Positions 38,320 to 47,009 of a DNA stretch of 57,007 bases are shown here, piece after piece. The notes under the pieces are model-generated. The model worked only from the letters and a program-made list of their open reading frames with translations. It ran no database searches and was not told the DNA's origin. This stretch comes from Streptomyces lateritius (GTDB lineage Bacteria > Actinomycetota > Actinomycetes > Streptomycetales > Streptomycetaceae). Position 1 is the first letter of the stretch, and the number at the start of each line of letters is the position of its first letter. The position numbers and the translations under genes were made by a program. Location of the stretch: assembly GCF_014649715.1 (NCBI RefSeq), contig NZ_BMTO01000013.1:127746-184752 (forward strand), read 5' to 3'.

Positions 38320-40821
38320 ATGCCAAGCCTGACCCATGAGGAAGCCCGTGGACGCGGTTCCTTGCTGAAGGTTCGCGGCTATCACGTCGATCTCGATCTG
38401 ACGACCGGACCGACGGTTTTCCGATCGACGACGAAAATTTCTTTCGATACGCTCGAGCCGGGCGGGGAAACGTTTCTCGACATCGACCCGGCAGTACTGC
38501 ACTCGATCACGCTGAACGGCCGCGGACTCCCCACCGAGAATCTGTCGGACGGCAGGTTTCCGCTGACCGGTCTCGCACCCGAGAACGAGGTCGTGGTCGT
38601 CGCCGACATGAGCTACTCGAATGAGTGCGAAGGGCTCCACCGCTACGTCGATCCGGCCGACGGTGAAACCTATGTTTATTCCTTCGTGTACGTGGACAAC
38701 GCGCCACGAGTCTTCGCCTGCTTCGACCAGCCCGACCTGAAGGCCCCGTACGAGTTTGCGCTTCAGACCCCCGAAACCTGGCAGGTGCTCGGCAACAGCG
38801 ACGCCGTCCGCACGGGTCCGGGACGCTGGACGCTGACGGAGTCGCCCGCGCTCGCCAGCTACCTGACCGCCGTCGTCGCCGGGCCGTACGCCTCCTTCCG
38901 TACCGAGCACGACGGCATCCCCCTGGGCCTGCACTGCCGGGCCTCCCTGGCCGACTCCCTGAAGGCCGACGCCGACGAGCTCTTCGAGATCACCGCCCAG
39001 TGCCTGGACGCGTGCAACGAACTCTTCGGCGTCCGCCACCCGTTCGGCAAGCTCGACCAGGTCTTCGTCCCCGAGTTCAGCGTGCTCTCGCTCGACCACC
39101 CAGGCTGCGTCCTGCTCCGCGAGCAGTACCTCTTCAGCTCGGCGGCCACCGACAGCGAGCGGGAGACCAGGGCCGTCGTCCTCGCCCACGGCATCTCGCT
39201 GATGTGGCTGGCCGGCCTGGTGACCAACACCTGGTGGGACGATCTGTGGCTCGGCCAGTCGCTCGCCGACTACATGGCGCACCGGATCACCAGCGAGGCC
39301 ACCCGGTTCACCGGGCCGCCCACCACCTTCGCCGCCCGCAGGAAGGGCCAGGCCTACGTCCCCGACCAGCGGCCCTCCACCCACCCGGTCAGCCTTGAGG
39401 GCCCCGACGTCCGTACGGTGCTGCTGGACCTGGACCGGATCTCCTACTTCAAGGGGCACTCCGCGCTGCGGCAGCTCGCCGCCCATGTGGGCGACGACGC
39501 CCTGCGCGCCGGACTGCGCACCTTCTTCGACCGGCACGCCTACTCCACCGCCGGCTTCGCCGACTTCCTCGCCGCGATGGGCGAAGCGGCGGGCACCGAC
39601 CTGACCGCCTGGGCCCGCGCATGGCTCCAGTCGGCCAACGTCAACACGCTCACCCCGGAGATCACCGTCGCCGACGGGCGCATCACCGCCGCGGCCGTTC
39701 TCCAGAGCGCCCCGGACACCCACCCGGTGCTCCGCCCGCACACCATGGACGTCGGTCTCCACTACGCCGACGACAGCGCCACCGTCCGCGTCCGCGTCGA
39801 CGGAGCCCGCACCGAACTGCCGGAACTGGTCGGCCGCCCGGCACCCGACCTGCTCCTCCTCAACGACGGCGACCTGACCTACGCCAAGATCCGTTTCTCG
39901 GCCGGCTCGATGGCCGCGCTCCCGGACGTGCTTCCCCGGCTGTCCCCCCTGAACCGCGCGATGGTCTGGTGCCAGCTGCTGCTCGGGGTCCAGGACGGGA
40001 CGTTCCCCGCCGCCGACCATCTCGCGCTCGTGACCGACATGGTCCGCGAGGAGACCGAGCTGTCGATCCTGGCCGAGGTCCTCGAACAGGCCCGCCACGA
40101 CGTCGCCGACCGGTTCCTCGAGCCCGGGGCGCGGCCCACGGCGACGGCCCGCGTCGCCGACGCCCTGCGGGCCAGGCTGGCCCGCACCGACGCGGACGAC
40201 GAACGGCTGATCACCCTCTTCCGGGCCCTGACCGACTTCACCGCGGACGCCGGCGAACTGCGCCGCTGGCTCGGGGGGAAGGGACTGCCCGAGGGGCTGG
40301 CCCTGGACACCGATCTGAGCTGGCGCGTCCGCTACCGGCTGGCCGTGCTCGGCGAACTGGACGCGGCCGGCATCGCCGCCGCCCGGGACGCGGCACCGGG
40401 CGCCACCGCCGACCAGTACGCGGCCAAGTGCCGGGCGGCCCTGCCCGACCCGGCCGCGAAGGAGTCGGCGTGGGCGGCGATCACCTCCGACCCGGGCCTG
40501 TCCAACTACGAACTGTGGGCGCTGGCCGAAGGGTTCTGGCAGCCCGAGCAGGCCGCGCTCACCGCGCCGTACGTCGACCGGTTCTTCACGGAGATGCCCC
40601 GGGCCGCCCGGCTCCGCGGCGACCTGGTCCTCGACCTGCTGCTGCGCTTCCTCTACCCGCGCTACGCGGCCACGCCCCGGACCCTCGAGGCCGCGGAGCG
40701 GATGCTCGCCCTCGACGACCTCCCGGTGACGTTGCGCCGCCGGGCCGCCGACCACACCGACGACCTCCGCCGTGCGGTCGCGGCCCGGGCGCTCCTCGGA
40801 TCCGGGCGGGCGGGGGAGTAG
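38320..40821 (+). CDS. M1 aminopeptidase homologue with destroyed active site (pseudoenzyme)
   Basis: 833 aa, full length for PepN-type M1 peptidases, including the ERAP1-like C-terminal half. The landmarks align but key residues are changed. The exopeptidase motif GAMEN reads LSLDH (256-260). The zinc motif HExxH reads HGISL (290-294), so catalytic Glu becomes Gly and the second His becomes Leu. The third ligand Glu, 18 residues on, is Gln313 (WLGQSLADY). Tyr376 of ISYFKG remains. Zinc binding and peptidase activity should be lost. No signal peptide. It ends overlapping the flavoenzyme gene by one base. Possible roles: peptide-binding partner, decoy or self-protection. Confidence 0.9.
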   Translation: MPSLTHEEARGRGSLLKVRGYHVDLDLTTGPTVFRSTTKISFDTLEPGGETFLDIDPAVLHSITLNGRGLPTENLSDGRFPLTGLAPENEVVVVADMSYSNECEGLHRYVDPADGETYVYSFVYVDNAPRVFACFDQPDLKAPYEFALQTPETWQVLGNSDAVRTGPGRWTLTESPALASYLTAVVAGPYASFRTEHDGIPLGLHCRASLADSLKADADELFEITAQCLDACNELFGVRHPFGKLDQVFVPEFSVLSLDHPGCVLLREQYLFSSAATDSERETRAVVLAHGISLMWLAGLVTNTWWDDLWLGQSLADYMAHRITSEATRFTGPPTTFAARRKGQAYVPDQRPSTHPVSLEGPDVRTVLLDLDRISYFKGHSALRQLAAHVGDDALRAGLRTFFDRHAYSTAGFADFLAAMGEAAGTDLTAWARAWLQSANVNTLTPEITVADGRITAAAVLQSAPDTHPVLRPHTMDVGLHYADDSATVRVRVDGARTELPELVGRPAPDLLLLNDGDLTYAKIRFSAGSMAALPDVLPRLSPLNRAMVWCQLLLGVQDGTFPAADHLALVTDMVREETELSILAEVLEQARHDVADRFLEPGARPTATARVADALRARLARTDADDERLITLFRALTDFTADAGELRRWLGGKGLPEGLALDTDLSWRVRYRLAVLGELDAAGIAAARDAAPGATADQYAAKCRAALPDPAAKESAWAAITSDPGLSNYELWALAEGFWQPEQAALTAPYVDRFFTEMPRAARLRGDLVLDLLLRFLYPRYAATPRTLEAAERMLALDDLPVTLRRRAADHTDDLRRAVAARALLGSGRAGE

Positions 40822-41876
40822 TGGGCGCGACGCGGCGGCCCGCGCTGCGGGTGGCGATCGTGGGAGGGGGAGTGGCGGGCGCCCTGCTCGCCCTCCGGGC
40901 GGTCACGGCCCCGGCGGCGGCCCGGGTCGATCTGTTCACCGCCGGCGCCCCGGGGCAGGGCGACGCCTCGGGGGTCTCCGGCGGCCTCGTGCGGGGATTC
41001 GAGGCCGGCACGGACGCCTGCCGCGCGGCCGCGGAGAGCGTCGCCGAGATCCGCGACAGCGCCGTCCTGCGCGACTGGACCGGCTACCGGGAGACCGGAT
41101 CGCTGTACGTCCTGCCCGACGGGGCCGAGACCGAGGGGCCCGTCGCCGTGCTCGCCGCGTACCTGCCCGGTTCGGCCGAGGTGATCGGACGGGACCGCGT
41201 CCTGCGGGACTTCCCCTTCCGTACGCTCCCCGACGGCGCCGTCGCCGTGGTGGAGCGGCACGCCGGCCACATCTCCCCGCAACGGCTGCGGACGGCCGCG
41301 CTGCGGGAGGCGGTCGCGGCCGGAGCGACCGTCCGCGCCACGCCCGTCGACGTCGTCACACGGGGCCCGTCGGTGCGGACCGCGGACGGCGGCGAACACC
41401 CCTACGACCACGTGGTCCTCGCCGCGGGCGCGTGGACACCGCGGCTGCTCACCCGCAGCGGACTGCCGGCGGGAGGGCTGCGCACCAAGCAGATCCAGTA
41501 CAGCGTCGGCGAGACGTCCCTGGCCGGGCTCGGCTCCTTCGTCGACGAGAGCTCGGGACTCTACGGCCGGCCCTACGGGGACGGCGCCTTCCTGCTCGGG
41601 TTACCGACGGACCGCTGGGACGCCGACCCGGACACGGTCAGGCCGGACGCGTCGCTGGCGGAGCGCGTCGAGCGGTGCGCCGAGCGGGTGTTCGGGGTCC
41701 CGTTCACCGCCGGCCGTACCGTGGCCGCCTGCGACTGCTACCACGACACACCAGGGCTGCTCCTCAGACGGGTCGGCCCCGGCCTCCACACCTTCACCGG
41801 AGGGAGCGGGGGAGCGGCCAAGACCGTCCTCTCCGCGAGCAGAACAGCGGCCGCGACTCTCCTGACGTCCACCTGA
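40821..41876 (+). CDS. FAD-dependent oxidoreductase, DAO/glycine-oxidase type
   Basis: 351 aa. FAD-binding GxGxxG as VAIVGGGVAGALLAL near the N-terminus; later VLAAGAWTPRLL and a C-terminal HTFTGGSGGAAKTVLSAS segment, the DAO pattern. GTG 40821 overlaps the previous stop (TAGTG), preceded by GGGGGAG. In the s56-p1 pathway a DAO enzyme (Spb39) oxidatively cleaves the lysine-glycine hydrazine adduct to give hydrazinoacetate; this protein is the best candidate for that step here. Codon 261 (41601-41603) is TTA, so bldA is needed for its synthesis too. Followed by a strong terminator. Confidence 0.85.
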   Translation: MGATRRPALRVAIVGGGVAGALLALRAVTAPAAARVDLFTAGAPGQGDASGVSGGLVRGFEAGTDACRAAAESVAEIRDSAVLRDWTGYRETGSLYVLPDGAETEGPVAVLAAYLPGSAEVIGRDRVLRDFPFRTLPDGAVAVVERHAGHISPQRLRTAALREAVAAGATVRATPVDVVTRGPSVRTADGGEHPYDHVVLAAGAWTPRLLTRSGLPAGGLRTKQIQYSVGETSLAGLGSFVDESSGLYGRPYGDGAFLLGLPTDRWDADPDTVRPDASLAERVERCAERVFGVPFTAGRTVAACDCYHDTPGLLLRRVGPGLHTFTGGSGGAAKTVLSASRTAAATLLTST

Positions 41877-41893
41877 CGGAAAACGCACCACAC

Positions 41894-41937
41894 AAGAGTG
41901 CCCACCGGGTCAATTCCCGGTGGGCACTCTTTTTTTT
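41894..41937 (+). terminator. Textbook intrinsic terminator between the two cluster operons
   Basis: AGAGTGCCCACCGGG (41895-41909), loop TCAATT, perfect complement (41916-41930), then seven T. Separates aminopeptidase-flavoenzyme from the main operon. Confidence 0.95.
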
Positions 41938-42058
41938 GCTCGTGTTCGACTTCGGATTACGTGTTCAACCCCGCCGGCTCCGCACGCTGTTGATTTGTGA
42001 ATCGAAAGCGGCCAGGATTCCTGACGCCCCCAGAAATCGCGGTGAGAGAGAGGCAGTA

Positions 42059-43087
42059 ATGGCGCAACTTCCCGCTGAATTCGGGATTACTGGTTTCGGT
42101 TACGCGTTCGGCGTGGACCAGAACGTCGCGGAAGTCGCCGGACAGTATGTTCCGGATCCGGAGCGCATCGTGAGGTGGGGTTACCACACCTTCCACCGGG
42201 CCCCCGACGACGTCACCGCGACCGACCTGGCAGCCCGCGCCGCCCAGGACGCGCTGGCCCGCACGGGCGTGGCCGCCGACGACGTCGACCTCCTGGTGCT
42301 GGCCACCTCCGAACACCCGGAGTACCCGCACTGGGACGGCTCGGCCGCGCTGGGCCGCGCCCTGAAGATGGAGAACCGGCAGACGCTGCTGCTGAACGAG
42401 GGCTGCGCCTCGGGCGTCACCGGACTCGGCATCGTGGCCGGCCTCCTCGCTGTACAGCCGGAGATCAACACCGTCCTGTTCGTCGCGGTGAACCGCGTGA
42501 GCGAATTCCACCGCAACCGCATGACGGTCAACAACGCGGTCCACAGCGACGGCGCCGTGGCCGCGGTCCTGCGGCGTGGCCACGAGCGCAACACCTGGCT
42601 GGCCACCGAGCAGTTCACCGTCACCGACCTGTGCGACTGGTTCCGTACGGACTACGGCGGCGCCGTCACCCCGCTGCCCCCGGAGGGCTGGTCCAGCAAG
42701 ACCGCCCCCGCCGGCCACATCCAGGTCCAGGAGCACTTCCAGCGAGACCCCAAGCGCCTGCGGGAATTCGGGCAGCAGGCCGTCACCCGCGTCTTCGACG
42801 CCCTCGACGGTGCCTGCAAGCGCGCCGGCGTCAGCCGCGACGACGTCACGCACCTGATCTACATCAACGACCCCGACGGCATCACCGACCTCGCTCAGCC
42901 GCTGGGCATCCCGCTGGAGCGGACCAGCTACGACATCGCCAAGGCCCACGGCCACATGGGCTCCGCGGACCAGCTCACCGCCCTCGGCCGGCTGATCGAG
43001 CAGGGCACGGTCGCCCCGGGGGACCTCGTCGCGCTGACCGGGATCTCCATCGGAATGCGCTGGTACTGCTCCCTCGTCCGGGCCTGA
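42059..43087 (+). CDS. Ketosynthase III (FabH-like) acyl-transferring enzyme, atypical triad
   Basis: 342 aa, ATG 42059 after GAGAGAGAGG. Thiolase fold with nucleophile Cys116 in LNEGCASGVTGLG. The FabH His position (HQAN) reads NDPD (IYINDPDGITDL), and the FabH Asn position (HGNTSAAS) reads HGHMGSAD, giving Cys/Asn/His in place of Cys/His/Asn. Such changes occur in KASIII-like enzymes that transfer acyl groups to O, N or S rather than extend chains. Directly followed by FkbH and ACP genes, so it probably uses the ACP-bound C3 unit. First gene of the main operon. Confidence 0.85.
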   Translation: MAQLPAEFGITGFGYAFGVDQNVAEVAGQYVPDPERIVRWGYHTFHRAPDDVTATDLAARAAQDALARTGVAADDVDLLVLATSEHPEYPHWDGSAALGRALKMENRQTLLLNEGCASGVTGLGIVAGLLAVQPEINTVLFVAVNRVSEFHRNRMTVNNAVHSDGAVAAVLRRGHERNTWLATEQFTVTDLCDWFRTDYGGAVTPLPPEGWSSKTAPAGHIQVQEHFQRDPKRLREFGQQAVTRVFDALDGACKRAGVSRDDVTHLIYINDPDGITDLAQPLGIPLERTSYDIAKAHGHMGSADQLTALGRLIEQGTVAPGDLVALTGISIGMRWYCSLVRA

Positions 43088-43114
43088 TCCGACCCGAAGG
43101 AAGGCAATTTCACC

Positions 43115-45001
43115 GTGAGTGAGAGCGAGACCCCGCTCGCCGCGCTGCGCGCGGCCGTGCGGGAACACCGCATGCCCGACCCGCCCCTGCGCCGGGCGCT
43201 CCTGGAGAGCGACGACACGGCCCTCGCCCGGCAGGCGGGCAAGGCCCTCAAGCAGCTGACCGTCGACGGGGACCAGCCCCGCCAGGTCGAGGTGGCCCTC
43301 CTGGCCACGTGCACCATCGGATCGTACGAGCCGCTGCTGCGAGCCCAACTGGTGGGCGCCGGCTTCCTGCCCACCCTGCGGGCCGCCGACTACGGCACCT
43401 TCGGGATGGCCCTGGCGACCGGCCGGCTCGCCCCCGAGGGCGACCCTCAACTGGTCTCCCTGCTGATGGACGCCGGGTACTTCCTGCCGGGCGACTGGCA
43501 CGCCGGCGATCCGGACGCCCTGGAGAAGCACGTCGAGGCCCGCCTGGACGAGTTCCGGGCCCAGCTCGCCGCCTGCCTGGAGCACACGGCCGCCACCGTC
43601 GTCGTCCACACCGTTCCCCTTCCCGCGCAGGTCAGGGACGGTGTCATCAGCCTCGGGGCCCGGGCCAGGGTGGGCCGGATGTGGTACCGGGTGAACGCGG
43701 CGCTGCTCGGCCTCGCCGAGGAGCACGCCCAGGTGGTCGCCGTCGACCTGGTCGGTGAGCTGGCCGAGGCCGCCGTCCCCGCCCGGGACGCCCGCCTGCA
43801 CCGGTACGGCGACATGCCGCACACCGACGGAGCCCTGCTGCTCCTCGCCCGGCTCGTCCGGCGCGTCGCCCAGGCCCAACTGGGCCTCTCCCGCAAGGTG
43901 CTCGCCCTCGACCTGGACAACACCCTGTGGGGCGGCGTCCTCGGCGAGGTCGGCGCCCAGGGCGTCCAGCTCGGCGGGCTCTACCCGGGCAACTGCTACC
44001 TGGAGCTCCAGCGCACCGTGCACCGGCTCCGCGAACAGGGCGTCATCCTGGTCCTGGCCAGCAAGAACGACGCGGACGCCGTGGAGCGGGCCCTCACCGA
44101 CCACCCGGACATGGTCCTGCGCCCCGACGCCTTCTCGGCCCGAGTGGTCAACTGGTCCGCCAAGGCCGGGAACCTGCGACAGGCATCCGAGGCGCTGTCC
44201 CTGTCGACCGAGTCCTTCGTCTTCATGGACGACTCCGACTTCGAGCGCGGGCAGGTCGGCGACGAGCTGCCCGAGGTGGCCGTCGTCTCCGCCGCCGGCG
44301 ACCCCGCCCACCTGGTGGACGCGCTGCTGCGGCAGGGCTGGTTCGACGTCATGGAACTCACCGACACGGACCGCAAACGCCCCGAGCTGTACCGCAAGCG
44401 CGCGCAGCGCGGCGACTTCTCGGCCGGCTTCGGATCGTCGGAGGAGTTCCTGCGGGCGCTGGAGCTCAGCGTCGAGATCGCCCCCGCGAACGAGTTCACG
44501 ATCGGCAGGATCGCACAGCTCGCCGCCCGCACCAACCAGTTCAACCTGACCGGGATCCGTTACGACGAGGCCACCACCCGGCGGATGAGCGAGGACCCCG
44601 GTCATCTCGTGCTCTCCGTCTCCGTGACCGACCGGTTCGGGGACGAGGGCATCGTCGGCGCCCTGTGGGTGGAGCGCCGGCCGGACGTCTGGCGCGTCCT
44701 CAACATGGTCCTCAGCTGCCGCGTCCTGAGCCGCGGCGTGGAGAACGCCGCGATCGGCTGGCTGGCCGGCCAGGCCCGGGAGGCCGGCGCCACGGCCGTC
44801 GAGGGCCGGTACGTCCGCTCGCCAAAGAACAGCGTCGCCGCGAGCTTCTGGACCGACGCCGGATTCGCCCCGGTCGGCTCCCCTGACGGGGATTCCGCCG
44901 AATCGGCGCCCACCGACTTCACCGTCGCCCCGGCGACCGCCGCCGCGGTCACGCCGGAATGGATAGCACTGAACAAAAGGAGTGGATTCTCGGATGAGTG
45001 A
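43115..45001 (+). CDS. FkbH-like glyceryl-ACP synthase (HAD-IIIC domain)
   Basis: 628 aa. An N-terminal domain of about 250 residues, a HAD domain with LALDLDNTLWGGVLGE (nucleophile Asp266, Asp268), ILVLASKNDADAV and FMDDSDFERGQV, and a C-terminal GNAT-like region (RFGDEGIVGALWVE...SPKNSVAASFWTDAGF). FkbH proteins take the glyceryl group from 1,3-bisphosphoglycerate, dephosphorylate it and load it on an ACP. GTG 43115 with GAAGGAAGG upstream. Overlaps the ACP gene by eight bases, matching that job. Usually found with tetronate or glycolate-type polyketides; none here. Confidence 0.9.
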   Translation: MSESETPLAALRAAVREHRMPDPPLRRALLESDDTALARQAGKALKQLTVDGDQPRQVEVALLATCTIGSYEPLLRAQLVGAGFLPTLRAADYGTFGMALATGRLAPEGDPQLVSLLMDAGYFLPGDWHAGDPDALEKHVEARLDEFRAQLAACLEHTAATVVVHTVPLPAQVRDGVISLGARARVGRMWYRVNAALLGLAEEHAQVVAVDLVGELAEAAVPARDARLHRYGDMPHTDGALLLLARLVRRVAQAQLGLSRKVLALDLDNTLWGGVLGEVGAQGVQLGGLYPGNCYLELQRTVHRLREQGVILVLASKNDADAVERALTDHPDMVLRPDAFSARVVNWSAKAGNLRQASEALSLSTESFVFMDDSDFERGQVGDELPEVAVVSAAGDPAHLVDALLRQGWFDVMELTDTDRKRPELYRKRAQRGDFSAGFGSSEEFLRALELSVEIAPANEFTIGRIAQLAARTNQFNLTGIRYDEATTRRMSEDPGHLVLSVSVTDRFGDEGIVGALWVERRPDVWRVLNMVLSCRVLSRGVENAAIGWLAGQAREAGATAVEGRYVRSPKNSVAASFWTDAGFAPVGSPDGDSAESAPTDFTVAPATAAAVTPEWIALNKRSGFSDE

Positions 45002-45254
45002 GCCGGATTCGGTGGAGGAGACAGTGACCGGAATCATCGCCGATGTACTCGGCACCGACCCCGCCGACATCGAAAAGGACACGGCGCTCGCAGCCCTCGG
45101 CTGGGACAGCATGAATTCCATCGAAGCCCTTGTGCGGCTCGAGGCGACTTTCGCCGTCGATCTGGATCTGCGGTCCTTCCACGCCGCTCACACGGTCGAG
45201 CAGATGGCGGCGCTCGTGGAGAAGCTCCGGGCCGGTGCCTCACGTCATGCGTGA
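44994..45254 (+). CDS. Acyl carrier protein
   Basis: 86 aa four-helix carrier. Phosphopantetheine attachment Ser39 in GWDSMNS (base 45108). ATG 44994 with AAAAGGAG ten bases upstream; GTG 44982 overlaps the ribosome site and is rejected. Starts inside the FkbH gene, so it is the likely acceptor of the glyceryl unit and donor for the KASIII-like enzyme. Confidence 0.93.
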   Translation: MSEPDSVEETVTGIIADVLGTDPADIEKDTALAALGWDSMNSIEALVRLEATFAVDLDLRSFHAAHTVEQMAALVEKLRAGASRHA

Positions 45255-45291
45255 GACGACCCCACCGCATTCACCCACCAGGGAGGACATC

Positions 45292-46590
45292 GTGCAGCCC
45301 CAGGAAGTCGAACTGCTGGCCATCGGAGCCGGACCGGCCAACCTCGCGCTGGGCATCGCCATGGAGGAGCTGGCGCCCAAGGAGCTCGCCGCCGGCACCC
45401 TGATCATCGAGCAGCACGAGGACATCGTGTGGCAGCGCGGCATGCTGCTGCCGTGGACCCAGAGCCAGGTCTCCTTCCTCAAGGACCTGGTGACGCTGCG
45501 CAATCCGCGCAGCGAGTACTCCTTCGTGAACTACCTCCACTCGATCGGCCGGCTCGACGATTTCATCAACCTCGGCACGTTCACGCCGTACCGCTCGGAG
45601 ATCTCCGGATACCTCCAGTGGGTGGCCTCCTCCCTGCGTGACGTACGGGTCGAGTACGGCCGCCGGTGCCTGTCCATCGAGCCGGGACCGGTCGAGAACG
45701 GCGAGGTCTCCCGTTGGCTCGTGCGCACCGAGGACGGCGGGCTCATCTCCGCCCGGAACCTGGCCGTCGGCGCGGGCCGGGACGCGCACATCCCCGCGGA
45801 GTTCACCGCGCTGCCGCAGGAACGCGTCATCCACAGCACCCGGTACTCCGAGCGGGTCGACCGGCTCGACCCGGCCGCCGTCCAGCGAGTCGTCGTCGTC
45901 GGCGGTGCGCAGAGCGCGGCCGAGCTTCTCTGGGCGACGTACCAGCGCTTCCCCGCGGCGCAGTGCACGATGCTGATGCGCTCGATCGGACTGAACGCCT
46001 ACCAGTCCAGCAAGTTCACCAACGAGCTGTTCTACCCGTCCTTCATCGAGGAGTTCCACGCGGCGTCGGCCGACGCCCGCCGCCAGATGCTCCGCGAGAT
46101 GCACGTCACCAACTACGCGGGCCTGGCCCCCAGCATGCTGGAGACCCTCTACCGCGAGATGTACCAGGAGCGCCTGCAGGGCACCGAACGACTCCGGATG
46201 ATCACGATGACGGACATCACCGGCGCCCGCATGGACGGCGACGACGTCGTCATCGACACCGTCGACCGCAAGACCGGCCGCTCCGACGAGCTGCGCTGCG
46301 ACATCGTCCTGCTCGGCACCGGATTCGTCCCCGAGATGCCCGCCCTGGTGAAGCGGCTGGCCGAGAAGGCCGGCGTGGGCGAGGCCACCGTCGACCGCAA
46401 CTACCGCATGCGGCTGCCGCAGTCGTACACCGCCAACTGCTACCTCCAGGGCGTCAACGAGGCCACCCACGGCATCGCCGACTCCCTGCTGAGCGTGCTC
46501 GCCATGCGCGCCCAGGACATCGTGTCCGACCTGCTGGCACGCCAGGGCGCCTCGTCGTCCGGCGGAGCACTTCTCGCCAACGCCCTGTGA
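45292..46590 (+). CDS. Flavin-dependent L-lysine/L-ornithine N-hydroxylase
   Basis: 432 aa, class B monooxygenase of the IucD/SidA/PvdA family. FAD motif IGAGPANLAL (11-20), substrate/flavin region QSQVSFLKDLVTLRNPRS, NADPH motif VVVGGAQSAAELLW and the late LLGTGFVPEMP. GTG 45292 with GGGAGG six bases upstream; ATG 45247 would overlap the ACP gene and has no ribosome site. With the cupin and MetRS-like genes directly after it, it is the probable N6-hydroxylase that supplies hydroxylysine for N-N bond formation (Spb38-type) rather than a siderophore enzyme; no siderophore genes are present. Confidence 0.92.
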   Translation: MQPQEVELLAIGAGPANLALGIAMEELAPKELAAGTLIIEQHEDIVWQRGMLLPWTQSQVSFLKDLVTLRNPRSEYSFVNYLHSIGRLDDFINLGTFTPYRSEISGYLQWVASSLRDVRVEYGRRCLSIEPGPVENGEVSRWLVRTEDGGLISARNLAVGAGRDAHIPAEFTALPQERVIHSTRYSERVDRLDPAAVQRVVVVGGAQSAAELLWATYQRFPAAQCTMLMRSIGLNAYQSSKFTNELFYPSFIEEFHAASADARRQMLREMHVTNYAGLAPSMLETLYREMYQERLQGTERLRMITMTDITGARMDGDDVVIDTVDRKTGRSDELRCDIVLLGTGFVPEMPALVKRLAEKAGVGEATVDRNYRMRLPQSYTANCYLQGVNEATHGIADSLLSVLAMRAQDIVSDLLARQGASSSGGALLANAL

Positions 46591-46640
46591 CACGGGGCGG
46601 CCGACCGGCCCGCCCCACCCCACCCGTGGAGGAGAGAACG

Positions 46641-47009
46641 TTGGAAATCCATGAGCTCGACCGCGACAACCTCAAGCCGGACAACGGACTGCGCGCCCAG
46701 CGCCTGTTCCCCTGGCCGGCCCTGAACGCGCCCTTCGAAGGCTCCTGGTGCGTCGTCCCGCCCGGCGCGCAGTCCGGCCCGCACGGCCACCACGAGTACG
46801 AGATCTGGGTCGCCATGACCGGCGAGGCCGAGATCATCAGCGAGGGCAAGCGGGTGCCGTTCACCGCCGGCGACGTCGTCCACTTCCAGCCGGGCACCCG
46901 CCACCAGGTCGTCAACGACGGCGACGCCGAGTTCCAGATGTACGCCGTGTGGTGGGACGCCGAGCTGGCCGAGCGGTTCACCGCCCGCCACAAGGAGGAG
47001 ACGGCGTGA
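46641..47009 (+). CDS. Stand-alone cupin of a split hydrazine synthetase
   Basis: 122 aa, one cupin barrel. Motif 1 GPHGHHEYEIWVAMTG and motif 2 GDVVHFQPGTRHQVVN provide three His and one Glu for a metal. The start is TTG 46641, with GGAGGAGA seven bases upstream; no ATG or GTG fits. Overlaps the MetRS-like gene by four bases (GTGA). In Spb40-type enzymes this cupin rearranges the O-aminoacylated hydroxylamine to form the N-N bond; here it is a separate protein. Confidence 0.88.
   Translation: MEIHELDRDNLKPDNGLRAQRLFPWPALNAPFEGSWCVVPPGAQSGPHGHHEYEIWVAMTGEAEIISEGKRVPFTAGDVVHFQPGTRHQVVNDGDAEFQMYAVWWDAELAERFTARHKEETA

Noticed and set aside
41957..45121. 1054-codon minus-strand open frame across the KASIII and FkbH genes
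   Set aside because: Third-position GC bias opens the antisense frame; the translation is Gly/Val/Asp-rich with no domain, and the plus-strand genes have clear motifs.
42059..45254. Tetronate biosynthesis (KASIII, FkbH and ACP are shared with tetronate clusters)
   Set aside because: The acyltransferase and hydrolase-fold dehydration partners and any PKS are missing, and the KASIII-like triad is atypical.
45292..46590. Siderophore N-hydroxylase
   Set aside because: No NIS or NRPS siderophore genes nearby; directly followed by cupin and MetRS-like genes that mark hydrazine formation.
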